From Streptomyces sp. R44 (GTDB lineage: Bacteria; Actinomycetota; Actinomycetes; Streptomycetales; Streptomycetaceae), in NCBI RefSeq assembly GCF_041053105.1, contig NZ_CP163444.1, forward strand, positions 3,472,001-3,536,000: a stretch of 64,000 nt of DNA, given 5' to 3'. Under the pieces are notes generated by a model. That model saw only the letters and a list, made by a program, of their open reading frames with translations. It did not search any database and was not told the origin of the DNA. Each line of letters begins with the position of its first letter. Positions within the stretch are counted from its first letter, which is position 1. A program made the position numbers and the translations under genes. Below are positions 35,533 through 43,649 of this stretch, piece by piece.

Positions 35533-35925
35533 GTGCCCGGAATCGACGAGTGCCTCCTGGAGGCCATGGCCCTGCCCGGGGCCCGGGGCGCCTCCCTGGT
35601 CGACTGGACCAGCGGGCTCGCGCTCGGGACCGCGGGCGAATCACCGGTCGGCGACCATGAGACGACAGCCGCCGAGACCGCCGAACTAGCCCGTTCCGCA
35701 GCCGAGTTCGACTCCTTCACCACGACGGGCGGAGGACCGGGGGACGAACCGCCCGTCGAGGACCTGATCGTCACCACCCGCGCCGGTTACCACGTCCTCC
35801 GCTTCGTCGAGACCTCCTTCGACAGCAGCGTCTTCCTCCACCTCTGGCTCGACCGCGACTCCGGCAACCTCGCCCTCGCCCGGCTCCGGCTCCGCGACCT
35901 CGCCGAGAGACTGGTCCTCGGATGA
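35533..35925 (+). CDS. Roadblock/LC7-type small protein
   Basis: Protein of 130 residues, first of a four-gene set. It resembles the fourth gene (37197): ASLVDWTSGLALGTAG here against AALVDYTSGMALGTIG there, and VEDLIVTTRAGYHVLRFVE against IEDILITLGNQYHLIRLLK. The ends also match (GNLALARLRLRDLAE, ANLAMARHQLKKIEA). This is the roadblock/LC7 pattern used by GTPase-regulating proteins such as MglB. GTG 35533 has GGGAGGGGA upstream. Its stop overlaps the next start (ATGA). Confidence 0.75.
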   Translation: MPGIDECLLEAMALPGARGASLVDWTSGLALGTAGESPVGDHETTAAETAELARSAAEFDSFTTTGGGPGDEPPVEDLIVTTRAGYHVLRFVETSFDSSVFLHLWLDRDSGNLALARLRLRDLAERLVLG

Positions 35926-36707
35926 GCCCGGCCACCGCCGCCACACCCAGGACGGCCGTCTCCCCGATGCTGGTCCGGCTCGCCGCCGAGAAGGCCACCG
36001 GCGCCCTGCTCCGCGACCACGGCACGCTCTACCTCGTCGACGGCCGGGTCGTGCACGCCGAGTCCCCCGCCGCCCCCGGCGTCGACGTCCTCCTCACCAC
36101 CGGCGGCCGGCTGCCCCGCGAGGGCTGGGACGAGGCCGTCGACCGGGCCGGCGCCCACCGCGCGGTCGGCCGCTTCCTCGTCGACAGCGGCCGGCTGCAC
36201 GACGGCGAGCTGGAGATCTGCCACCTCGGCGCCGTCTTCGACGCGGCCTTCTTCGCCCTCTCCCCCACCAGCGGACCGACCCGCTTCCGGTACGGGGTGG
36301 GGCACTGGTTCGGCACGGTGCGGCCGGTCTCCGCCGAGGCCGTCGAGCGCGAGACCGTCCGCCGCCGCGAACTCCTCGACGCCGTCTGGCCGTACGCCTC
36401 CGTGGACACCGCCCCGGTCGTACCGCGCCCCGCCTCCCCCGGCCAGACCGTGGGGGCCCGGCAGCGCGCGCTGCTCGCCGCCGCCGACGGGGAGCGGACC
36501 CCCGCCGAACTGGCCCGGCTGCTCGGCCGGCCCGCCTTCCACACGCTGCTCGACGTGCGGCGCCTCGCCGCCGCCGGGCTCGTCGAGACACCGCTGGAAC
36601 CCGCATCCGCACCGCCCCCGCCGGTGGTTTCAGCGGCCCCGCCGGTGGCCGATCCCGACATCGCCCTGCTGCGCCGGCTCCGTGACGCCCTGGAGGCACA
36701 CCTGTGA
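35922..36707 (+). CDS. DUF4388-like (PATAN) regulator with C-terminal winged helix
   Basis: Protein of 261 residues. The N-terminal half (MLVRLAAEKATGALLRDHGTL, YLVDGRVVHAESP, GRFLVDSGRL, FRYGVGHWF) has the PATAN/DUF4388 character of proteins that accompany GTPase and response-regulator switches. The C-terminal part (ALLAAADGERTPAELARLLGRP, TLLDVRRLAAAGLVE) is a winged helix-turn-helix. It is translationally coupled to the genes on both sides, indicating a complex or pathway with the roadblock proteins. The DUF assignment is from overall look. Confidence 0.68.
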   Translation: MSPATAATPRTAVSPMLVRLAAEKATGALLRDHGTLYLVDGRVVHAESPAAPGVDVLLTTGGRLPREGWDEAVDRAGAHRAVGRFLVDSGRLHDGELEICHLGAVFDAAFFALSPTSGPTRFRYGVGHWFGTVRPVSAEAVERETVRRRELLDAVWPYASVDTAPVVPRPASPGQTVGARQRALLAAADGERTPAELARLLGRPAFHTLLDVRRLAAAGLVETPLEPASAPPPPVVSAAPPVADPDIALLRRLRDALEAHL

Positions 36708-36748
36708 TGAGGCGTGCCCTGCGCATGCGCGCCGAGAGGAGACAGCTC

Positions 36749-37141
36749 ATGACGGCAGAAGCCGAGGTCCTCGGCGAGCTCAGACGGCTGCGGGCCCGGC
36801 TGCCCCAGCTCACCGGGGCCCTGGCGGCCAGCGCCGACGGACTCGTGCTCGCCCATGACACGGTCGACGGCGAGGCGGAGAGCGTGGCCGCGCTGACCGC
36901 GGCGGCGCTCGGCGTCGGCCAGCGGCTGACCGACACCACCGGTCAGGGCCGCTTCCGTGAGCTGCTCGTACGCGGCGAGGACGGCTATGTGGCGACGTAC
37001 GCGGCGGGCGGCTCGGCCGTCCTGACGCTGCTCGCCGAACCCCGGATCAACGTGGGGCGGCTCCATCTGGAGGCCCGCAGGGCGAGCGCCCGGATAGGGG
37101 AACTCGTCGACGGCGCGCTGGAACGCAGAGACCTGAACTGA
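36749..37141 (+). CDS. Roadblock/LC7 domain protein (MglB-like)
   Basis: Protein of 130 residues beginning MTAEAEVLGELRRLRARLPQ. ATG 36749 is chosen for its GAGGAG, about 8 nt upstream, and because it starts the roadblock fold; ATG 36707 and GTG 36704 are upstream in-frame options, one overlapping the previous stop. The core LTGALAASADGLVLAHD matches the first strands of roadblock/LC7 proteins, followed by RFRELLVRGEDGYVATYAAG. In Streptomyces these usually partner a small GTPase in conservons (CvnB), but no GTPase, histidine kinase or DUF742 gene is adjacent. Confidence 0.8.
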   Translation: MTAEAEVLGELRRLRARLPQLTGALAASADGLVLAHDTVDGEAESVAALTAAALGVGQRLTDTTGQGRFRELLVRGEDGYVATYAAGGSAVLTLLAEPRINVGRLHLEARRASARIGELVDGALERRDLN

Positions 37142-37196
37142 ATCCGTCCGATCAGCAATCCGTCCGATCAGCACCGAGAAGGAAGAGAACGACACC

Positions 37197-37568
37197 ATGG
37201 CGAACACCGAGACCTCCCTCAAGGAAGCGGCCCAGATCGAAGGCACGATCGGCGCGGCCCTCGTCGACTACACGAGCGGCATGGCGCTCGGCACGATCGG
37301 CGGTGGCAAGGACCTCGACCTGAACATGGCCGCGGCCGGCAACACCGACGTCGTCCGGGCCAAGGTCCGGACGATGGAGATGCTGGGCCTCAACGACGAC
37401 ATCGAGGACATCCTGATCACCCTCGGCAACCAGTACCACCTGATCCGGCTCCTGAAGGGGCGCGGCACCAACGGCCTCTTCCTCTACCTGGCGCTCGACA
37501 AGAACCGCGCGAACCTGGCGATGGCCCGCCACCAGCTGAAGAAGATCGAGGCCGAGCTGGAGGTCTGA
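37197..37568 (+). CDS. Roadblock/LC7-type small protein, paralogue of 35533
   Basis: Protein of 123 residues from an ATG with AAGGAAGAG upstream. It is the second member of a pair with the gene at 35533 (see that entry for aligned segments), but is more regular: TSLKEAAQIEGTIGAALVDY, GKDLDLNMAAAGNTDVVRAK, MEMLGLNDDIEDILITLGNQ. It ends the four-gene set, with only 3 bp before the convergent RpiR gene stop. Predicted to act in the cytosol as a regulator or scaffold. Confidence 0.78.
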   Translation: MANTETSLKEAAQIEGTIGAALVDYTSGMALGTIGGGKDLDLNMAAAGNTDVVRAKVRTMEMLGLNDDIEDILITLGNQYHLIRLLKGRGTNGLFLYLALDKNRANLAMARHQLKKIEAELEV

Positions 37569-37571
37569 CGG

Positions 37572-38405
37572 CTACTCGACGAACAGGCCCCGGGCCGCCG
37601 CCTTCGTGTCGAACTCCTCCAGACGCGCCTGCGCGTCGGGGAGTTCGTCGGCCATGGCCTCCAGGAGGACCCGGCCGAGGAGCATCGGCGCGCAGGCCGT
37701 GTCGAAGGCGAGTCCGGTGCCCACGGCGGCCGGGATGAGCAGGTCGCTGTGGGCGGCGACGGGCGCGAAGGCCGACTCGGCGACGGTCACGACCGTGAGC
37801 CCGGCCGCCCGCGCGTACTCCAGGGCCTCGACGACCTCCTTGGGGTGCCGGGGCAGCGCGAAGCAGAGCAGGGCCGTGGCCCCGGCCCGTACGGCCGCGT
37901 CGATGCGGTCCTTGAGCATCGAGCCGCCCTCGTCGAGGAGCCGGACGTCCGGGTGCACCTTGGCGGCGAAGTAGGCGAAGCCGCGGGCCTGCGAGGAGGC
38001 GGCCCGCAGTCCGAGCACGGCCAACGGCCGGGAACCGGCGAGGAGCCGGCCGGCCTTCTCGACGGGTGCGGGATCGGCGAGGAGCCGGGCGAGGTGCTGG
38101 AGGTTCTCGATCTCGGCGAGCACGGCCTGCTGGTACTCGTTGTGGCCGGAGGTCTCCTCGGCGGCCGCGGGCATGCTGTCCCGCAGGTGCTTGCGGAGCG
38201 CCGGGTAGCCGTCGAAGCCGAGGGCGACCGCGAAGCGGGTGACGGAGGGCTGGCTGACGCCGGCGAGCTCGGCGAGCTCGACGCTGGACAGGAACGGCAC
38301 GTCGCCGGCGCGCCGGACCATGCAGTGCGCGATCCGCCGCTGCGTCGGCGTCAGCCGGTGCCCCTCGAAGAGCGCCTGCAGCCGACCGGCCGGGCTGTCG
38401 CTCAT
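37572..38405 (-). CDS. RpiR/MurR family transcriptional regulator
   Basis: Regulator of 277 residues. The N-terminal HTH_6 domain reads LTPTQRRIAHCMVRRAG, VELAELAGVSQPSVTRFAVAL (recognition helix about 45-64) and FDGYPALRKHLRD. The C-terminal SIS domain (GRLLAGSRPLAVLGLRAAS, VLRLLDEGGSMLKDR, ALLCFALPRHPKEVVEALEYA) senses a phosphosugar-type ligand. ATG 38405 has AAGGGGG upstream. The AT-rich stretch at about 38419-38456, GTATAAGGATATGC among GC-rich DNA, is the likely promoter. Confidence 0.9.
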   Translation of the reverse strand: MSDSPAGRLQALFEGHRLTPTQRRIAHCMVRRAGDVPFLSSVELAELAGVSQPSVTRFAVALGFDGYPALRKHLRDSMPAAAEETSGHNEYQQAVLAEIENLQHLARLLADPAPVEKAGRLLAGSRPLAVLGLRAASSQARGFAYFAAKVHPDVRLLDEGGSMLKDRIDAAVRAGATALLCFALPRHPKEVVEALEYARAAGLTVVTVAESAFAPVAAHSDLLIPAAVGTGLAFDTACAPMLLGRVLLEAMADELPDAQARLEEFDTKAAARGLFVE

Positions 38406-38467
38406 GCCGCCCCCTTCACTTATTCATCCACAGAAGACCTTGTATAAGGATATGCAGGCGCTCGGCC

Positions 38468-38941
38468 TCAGGGCGAGGGGCGGGCGGCCACGGCCGTGCA
38501 GGACTCCTCCGGGCCGTGGGCCGTGACCCGGGGCCGGTCCTTCGCCGTGAGCTCGACGGTGAAGCAGCGGGTGGCCATGGCCTCGGCCGGGCCGAAGACG
38601 ACCACGGTCCGCTCGTACCCGCGGGAGAAGGACACCAGGACCCGGGTGCCGTGCTCCGTGGGGCGCACCTCCATGAGCGTCCCGAGGCGCGGGCCGCCGT
38701 CGGCGAGCCGGTCGAGGGCGGCCCGCACGTCCTGCTCGGAGGGCGTGCCGCCCTCGGCGGCGAGGGCGTCGGCGAACCGTTCCGCGTCCGCCCGGGTGGC
38801 CTCGAAGGCCTCGTCCTGCCGACCGGACTCACGGGCCTGGGCGAGGACGAAGAAGGCGGCGATCGCCACGGCGGGGACGAGCAGAACCGCGGCCAGGACC
38901 TTGGCCCAGAACGGGGTTCCGCCTCTGCGTTCGGATGTCAC
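38468..38941 (-). CDS. Small membrane-anchored hypothetical protein
   Basis: Protein of 157 residues from a GTG. A basic N-terminus leads into one membrane helix (WAKVLAAVLLVPAVAIAAFFVLA, about 12-34), then an extracellular region of about 120 residues with a coiled-helical start (DEAFEATRADAERFADALAAEGG) and a beta domain (RVLVSFSRGYERTVVVF) holding two cysteines (TRCFT and EESCTA) that could form a disulfide. No family recognised. Confidence 0.72.
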   Translation of the reverse strand: MTSERRGGTPFWAKVLAAVLLVPAVAIAAFFVLAQARESGRQDEAFEATRADAERFADALAAEGGTPSEQDVRAALDRLADGGPRLGTLMEVRPTEHGTRVLVSFSRGYERTVVVFGPAEAMATRCFTVELTAKDRPRVTAHGPEESCTAVAARPSP

Positions 38942-39262
38942 TGGTTCCGGAGGTTACCCGCGGAGGACCCGGGAGCGCAGGCGAACGGGCCCCCGCGTGA
39001 GCGAGGGCCCGTCGGCGTCGTGCGAGGTGGTTGGCGCGGGGACCGCCGCACCCCCGGAACGGGGGGCGGGACGACGGCGGTCCCCGCGAGGACCACGGGA
39101 CCGGGTCAGGGCCGGTCACCGCGTCCGCGGCGTCTGTGGAGGCCCGGGAGCCGCTCCGGAAGTCCGTGACGCCGACGACCACCAATGTGCCGGACGCTTG
39201 TTAAGCGGGTGCTGCGGGTACGTGTCGCCCTCGTACCAGTTGTACGAACTGCTGCGTACCGC
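38942..39262. other. Intergenic region of 321 bp with hairpins, no gene seen
   Basis: No tRNA-like or protein-like sequence is visible between the small membrane protein gene and CBS. It contains a 13-bp stem at 39036-39048/39075-39087 and an 8-bp stem near 38990-39012. The region probably ends CBS transcription and starts the small gene. Confidence 0.5.
39036..39087 (-). terminator. Hairpin downstream of cystathionine beta-synthase
   Basis: A 13-bp perfect stem, GCGGGGACCGCCG with CGGCGGTCCCCGC, with a 26-nt loop that itself has a C run against a G run. It follows the CBS stop by about 175 bp. Confidence 0.55.
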
Positions 39263-40651
39263 CTACTTCGAGCCGCCGTTGGCCAGGAAGGCCAGCAGGT
39301 CCTGGCGGCTCACCACACCGGTCGGCTTGCCCTCGACCAGCACGATCGCCGCGTCGGCGGACTCGCCGAGGACGGCCATCAGGGCGGCGACCGGCTCGCC
39401 CGAGCCGACCTGCGGCAGCGGCGCGCTCATGTGCTGCTCCAGCGGGTCCTCCAGGGAGGCCTTCTGGGTGAACAGGTGGTCCAGGAGCTCGCGCTCCACG
39501 ACCGAGCCGACGACCTCGGCCGCCATGACGTCGGGGTGGCCGGCGCCGGGCTTCACGATGGGCATCTGGGAGACGCCGTACTCGCGCAGCACCTCGATGG
39601 CCTGGCCGACGGTCTCGTCCGGGTGCATGTGGACGAGCGAGGGCAGGACGCCCTCCTTGTGACGCAGGACGTCGGCGACGGTCGCGGTGGAGGTGTCCTC
39701 CAGGAAGCCGTGGCCGGCCATCCACTCGTCGCTGAAGATCTTCGACATGTAGCCGCGGCCCGAGTCCGGGAGCAGCACGACGACGACGTCGTCGGGGCCG
39801 AGCTCCTTGGCGACCTCCAGGGCCGCGACGACGGCCATGCCGCAGGAGCCGCCGACGAGGAGGCCCTCCTCCTTGGCGAGGCGGCGGGTCATCTGGAACG
39901 AGTCCTTGTCGGACACGGCGACGATCCGGTCCGTGACGTTCCGGTCGTACGCGGTCGGCCAGAAGTCCTCGCCGACGCCCTCGACCAGGTACGGACGGCC
40001 GGAGCCGCCCGAGTAGACCGAGCCCTCCGGGTCCGCGCCGATGACCTTCACCTTCCCGCCACTGGCCTCCTTGAGGTAGTTGCCGGTGCCGGAGATGGTG
40101 CCGCCGGTGCCGACGCCCGCGACGAAGTGGGTGATCTTCCCGTCCGTCTGCTCCCAGAGCTCGGGACCGGTGGTCTCGTAGTGCGAACGCGGGTTGTTCG
40201 GGTTCGAGTACTGGTCGGGCTTCCAGGCGCCCGGCGTCTCACGGACGAGGCGGTCCGAGACGTTGTAGTACGAGTCGGGGTGCTCGGGGTCGACGGCCGT
40301 GGGGCAGACCACGACCTCGGCGCCGTACGCCCGCAGCACGTTGATCTTGTCGAGCGACACCTTGTCCGGGCAGACGAAGATGCACTTGTAGCCCTTCTGC
40401 TGGGCCACGATCGCCAGGCCGACGCCGGTGTTGCCGGACGTGGGCTCGACGATGGTTCCGCCGGGCTTGAGCTCACCGCTCTGCTCGGCCGCCTCGATCA
40501 TGCGCACGGCGATCCGGTCCTTGACCGAGCCTCCGGGGTTGAAGTACTCGACCTTGGCCAGAACGGTCGCCTGAATGCCCGCTGTGACGTTGTTGAGCTT
40601 CACCAGCGGGGTGTTGCCGACGAGGCTGATCATCGAGTCGTGGAATTGCAC
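39263..40651 (-). CDS. Cystathionine beta-synthase
   Basis: PLP enzyme of 462 residues that condenses serine and homocysteine to cystathionine (reverse transsulfuration). PLP motifs are LVKLNNVTAGIQATVLAKVE, FNPGGSVKDRIA (Lys of SVKDR, near residue 44), EPTSGNTGVGLA and GVGTGGTISGTGNYLK. The C-terminus has paired CBS domains (VADVLRHKEGVLPSLVHMHP, ALMAVLGESADAAIVLVEGK), which regulate activity in related enzymes. GTG 40651 has GGAG upstream. A cysteine synthase of similar sequence would usually lack the CBS pair. Confidence 0.92.
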   Translation of the reverse strand: MQFHDSMISLVGNTPLVKLNNVTAGIQATVLAKVEYFNPGGSVKDRIAVRMIEAAEQSGELKPGGTIVEPTSGNTGVGLAIVAQQKGYKCIFVCPDKVSLDKINVLRAYGAEVVVCPTAVDPEHPDSYYNVSDRLVRETPGAWKPDQYSNPNNPRSHYETTGPELWEQTDGKITHFVAGVGTGGTISGTGNYLKEASGGKVKVIGADPEGSVYSGGSGRPYLVEGVGEDFWPTAYDRNVTDRIVAVSDKDSFQMTRRLAKEEGLLVGGSCGMAVVAALEVAKELGPDDVVVVLLPDSGRGYMSKIFSDEWMAGHGFLEDTSTATVADVLRHKEGVLPSLVHMHPDETVGQAIEVLREYGVSQMPIVKPGAGHPDVMAAEVVGSVVERELLDHLFTQKASLEDPLEQHMSAPLPQVGSGEPVAALMAVLGESADAAIVLVEGKPTGVVSRQDLLAFLANGGSK

Positions 40652-40755
40652 CGTAATCTCCGGGGTCTCCGTAATGGTGTGGCCAGCGTATGCGTAGTCG
40701 GAGCGGGTTACGGGGCAGTTAGACCCTGAACGGCTTGAAGGAGGTGACGGCCCCC

Positions 40756-41754
40756 ATGTCGAGGGCGAGGGTGGCGCGGCGGATCGCGGCGGGTGCGGCG
40801 TACGGCGGCGGGAGCATCGGGCTGATCGGGGTGGCGGCGGTGGGGGTCCTCCTGGCCGAGGCACAGCTGGCCAAGCGCACGGTCTACGGCGCACCGGCGC
40901 CGCTGCCGCCGGTGGCGGACGGCCTCTACGGCCGCGCGTTCGGCACGGAGGACCCGCTGCGGCTGGCCCTTCTGGGTGATTCCACGGCGGCGGGCCAGGG
41001 GGTGCGCCGCTCGGGGCAGACGCCGGGCGCGCTGCTCGCCTCCGGGCTCGCGGCGGTGGCGGAGCGGCCGGTGGTCCTGCGGAACGTGGCGCTCTCGGGG
41101 GCGCGCTCGGACGATCTGGAGCGGCAGGTCTCGCTGCTCCTCGCGCAGCCGCTCGGGCCGCCGGACGTCTGCGTGATCATGATCGGCGCGAACGACGTGA
41201 CGCACCGGCTGCCGGCGACCGAGTCGGTACGGCTCCTCGCCTCGGCCGTACGGCGGCTGCGGACGGTCGGCGCGGAGGTGGTGGTCGGCACCTGCCCGGA
41301 TCTCGGCACGATCGAGCCGGTCTACCAGCCGCTGCGCTGGCTGGCCCGGCGGGCCTCGCGGCAGCTGGCGGCGGCGCAGACGATCGTGGTGGTGGAGCAG
41401 GGGGGCCGGACGGTGTCCCTGGGCGACCTCCTCGGGCCCGAGTTCGCGGCGAACCCGCGCGAGATGTTCGGGATCGACAGCTTCCACCCCTCGGCGGAGG
41501 GGTACGCGACGGCGGCGATGGCGGTCCTGCCGACGCTGTGCGCGGCACTGGGCGTCTGGCCGGAAACGGACCGGCTGGAGCCGGCGCGGCGGGAGGACAT
41601 GCTGCCGGTGGCGAAGGCGGCGGCGGAGGCGGCGAAGGAGGCGGGGACGGAGGTCACGGGGGCGCGGGCGCCGTGGGCGCTGCTGAAGCACCGGCGCCGT
41701 CGCCGCCTCCCGGTCCCGACGGAATCCCCCACCCCGGAGGACGCCCAGGCGTGA
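40756..41754 (+). CDS. SGNH/GDSL-type hydrolase, membrane-anchored
   Basis: Lipase/esterase-like protein of 332 residues. ATG 40756 has AAGGAGGTGA 7-8 nt upstream. An N-terminal helix (AGAAYGGGSIGLIGVAAVGVLLA) anchors or exports the protein. The catalytic blocks are LLGDSTAAGQG (nucleophile Ser), NVALSGARSDDLE (Gly), IMIGANDVTHR (Asn) and GIDSFHPSAEGYA (Asp and His). The last 60 residues are Ala/Glu/Arg-rich. Substrate unknown; it could deacylate a lipid or cell-wall glycan. It is divergent from CBS. Confidence 0.9.
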   Translation: MSRARVARRIAAGAAYGGGSIGLIGVAAVGVLLAEAQLAKRTVYGAPAPLPPVADGLYGRAFGTEDPLRLALLGDSTAAGQGVRRSGQTPGALLASGLAAVAERPVVLRNVALSGARSDDLERQVSLLLAQPLGPPDVCVIMIGANDVTHRLPATESVRLLASAVRRLRTVGAEVVVGTCPDLGTIEPVYQPLRWLARRASRQLAAAQTIVVVEQGGRTVSLGDLLGPEFAANPREMFGIDSFHPSAEGYATAAMAVLPTLCAALGVWPETDRLEPARREDMLPVAKAAAEAAKEAGTEVTGARAPWALLKHRRRRRLPVPTESPTPEDAQA

Positions 41755-41784
41755 CGTCGCCGTCGTGGGCCCGCGCCGCGCCCG

Positions 41785-42024
41785 TGTGGGCAATCGTCCC
41801 GCTGGGGCGGGACGGGTGGGCACACGGGACGGCGCCCCCAGCCGGGCCCAGGCTTCCGCGCCCGAACCCGCACCACGACCGCGCCGCCACCGAGGGTGCG
41901 GGTCCGGGCACGGAAGCCTCTGGCGCCGGCAAGGGCGCCGTCCGTTGTGCCCACCCTCCCCCAAGCTCTCGGCTTCGCTCGAGCAGGGGGGACCCCCATC
42001 GCCCCAGCGGAACGATTGCCCACA
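41785..42024. repeat. Nested imperfect inverted repeat of about 240 bp, MITE-like
   Basis: Three pairs of matching arms fold into one giant stem: 41785-41808 with 42001-42024 (24 bp, 1 mismatch), 41814-41836 with 41934-41956 (23 bp, 2 mismatches), 41850-41873 with 41896-41919 (24 bp, 2 mismatches). The right side has an extra 44 nt at 41957-42000, which itself folds (CCCCC with GGGGG, GCTC with GAGC). It lies in the 428-bp gap after the SGNH gene. From memory similar sequences recur in Streptomyces intergenic DNA. Confidence 0.85.
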
Positions 42025-42067
42025 ACGGCGCGCCCTCGGCGTCGCCGCGCGGAATATCCGCAGCCTC

Positions 42068-42083
42068 CTGAGCGCTCGCTTAG
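42068..42083. promoter_or_regulatory. Candidate TetR-type operator upstream of thiolase
   Basis: CTGAGCGCTCGCTTAG is a 16-bp palindrome with one mismatch, of the AGCG-2nt-CGCT type bound by several acyl-CoA-responsive TetR regulators. It sits 100 bp before the thiolase start. Confidence 0.5.
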
Positions 42084-42182
42084 AAAAGAGGTCCGCGTCA
42101 CACCCTTCGGGCGGTGACCCGTGCGGTACGTACGGGTAACTTCCCTTTCAGTCCGCCCACTCCGCACCCTCAGGGAGCCGTC

Positions 42183-43403
42183 ATGCCCGAAGCCGTGATC
42201 GTCTCGACCGCCCGCTCGCCCATCGGCCGGGCCTTCAAGGGCTCCCTCAAGGACCTGCGGCCGGACGACCTCACCGCGACCATCATCCAGGCCGCCCTGG
42301 CCAAGGTGCCGGAGCTGGACCCGCGCGACATCGACGACCTGATGCTCGGCTGCGGCCTCCCCGGCGGCGAGCAGGGCAACAACCTGGGCCGGATCGTCGC
42401 CGTGCAGATGGGCATGGACCACCTGCCGGGCTGCACGATCACCCGTTACTGCTCCTCCTCGCTGCAGACCTCCCGCATGGCGCTGCACGCGATCAAGGCG
42501 GGCGAGGGCGACGTCTTCATCTCGGCGGGCGTCGAGATGGTGTCCCGCTTCGTGAAGGGCAACTCGGACTCGCTGCCCGACACGCACAACCCCTTCTTCG
42601 CCGAGGCGGAGGCCCGCACCGCCGAGGTCGCCGCCTCCGAGGGCTCCACCTGGCACGACCCGCGCGAGGACGGCATCGTCCCGGACGCGTACATCGCGAT
42701 GGGCCAGACCGCCGAGAACCTGGCCCGCTGGAAGGGCATCAGCCGCCAGGAGATGGACGAGTTCGGCGTACGGTCGCAGAACCTCGCCGAGCAGGCCATC
42801 AAGAACGGCTTCTGGGAGCGCGAGATCACCCCGGTCACGCTGCCCGACGGCACGGTCGTGTCCGCGGACGACGGCCCGCGCGCCGGCGTCACCCTGGAGG
42901 GCGTGCAGGGCCTCAAGCCGGTCTTCCGCCCCGACGGCCTGGTCACCGCCGGCAACTGCTGCCCGCTGAACGACGGCGCCGCCGCGCTCGTGATCATGTC
43001 CGACACCAAGGCCCGCGAGCTCGGTCTGACCCCGCTGGCCCGGATCGTCTCCACCGGCGTCTCCGGCCTCTCCCCCGAGATCATGGGTCTCGGCCCGGTC
43101 GAGGCCTCGAAGCAGGCCCTCAAGCGCGCCGGCCTGACCATCGGCGACATCGACCTCGCCGAGATCAACGAGGCCTTCGCCGCCCAGGTCATCCCGTCCT
43201 ACCAGGACCTGGGCCTGGACCTGGACAAGGTGAACGTCAACGGCGGCGCCATCGCCGTCGGCCACCCCTTCGGCATGACCGGCGCCCGCATCACCGGCAC
43301 GCTGATCAACAGCCTCCAGTTCCACGACAAGCAGTTCGGCCTGGAGACCATGTGCGTCGGCGGCGGCCAGGGCATGGCGATGGTCATCGAGCGTCTCAGC
43401 TAG
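42183..43403 (+). CDS. Acetyl-CoA C-acetyltransferase (thiolase)
   Basis: Thiolase of 406 residues, acting in beta-oxidation or acetoacetyl-CoA formation. The acyl-accepting Cys lies in [18 protein letters not shown] (about residue 90), the catalytic His in [12 protein letters not shown] (about residue 362), and the second Cys in [13 protein letters not shown]. The start [17 protein letters not shown] is the family N-terminus. A promoter region precedes it with a TetR-like palindrome at 42068-42083, and a hairpin terminator follows at 43467-43499. Confidence 0.95.
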   Translation: MPEAVIVSTARSPIGRAFKGSLKDLRPDDLTATIIQAALAKVPELDPRDIDDLMLGCGLPGGEQGNNLGRIVAVQMGMDHLPGCTITRYCSSSLQTSRMALHAIKAGEGDVFISAGVEMVSRFVKGNSDSLPDTHNPFFAEAEARTAEVAASEGSTWHDPREDGIVPDAYIAMGQTAENLARWKGISRQEMDEFGVRSQNLAEQAIKNGFWEREITPVTLPDGTVVSADDGPRAGVTLEGVQGLKPVFRPDGLVTAGNCCPLNDGAAALVIMSDTKARELGLTPLARIVSTGVSGLSPEIMGLGPVEASKQALKRAGLTIGDIDLAEINEAFAAQVIPSYQDLGLDLDKVNVNGGAIAVGHPFGMTGARITGTLINSLQFHDKQFGLETMCVGGGQGMAMVIERLS

Positions 43404-43466
43404 TCACCGCCCCGCTCTCCACGGACCGAGCGCGTCAACCGCTCCGCGTCCGAGCCGTGACCGAAT

Positions 43467-43499
43467 CTCCCCCAGGATGTGACCTACATCCCGGGGGAG
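43467..43499 (+). terminator. Terminator hairpin after thiolase
   Basis: A 14-bp stem with one mismatch (43467-43480 with 43486-43499), loop GACCT, followed by TTCGTTTTCC, a relatively strong U-rich tail for this genome. Confidence 0.85.
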
Positions 43500-43649
43500 T
43501 TCGTTTTCCCAGGTCAGGGCCGTTTTGGGACTAAACACCTGGCAGAAATACCTGTCCAATTCGTGACGTAATGCACTGACAGCGGGCACCACCCCAGGAC
43601 AAGCTGATGTAGGAAGTCGGGGGATCGACTCGGAATCGGGAGTACGTCA

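Noticed and set aside
38942..39262. Possible RNA gene in the gap upstream of CBS
   Set aside because: Two hairpins are present but no tRNA arms or conserved RNA motif; terminator structures explain them.
41761..42182. Several short open frames between the SGNH hydrolase and thiolase genes
   Set aside because: They lie in the nested inverted repeat, have no good RBS and show only the repeat translated in different frames.
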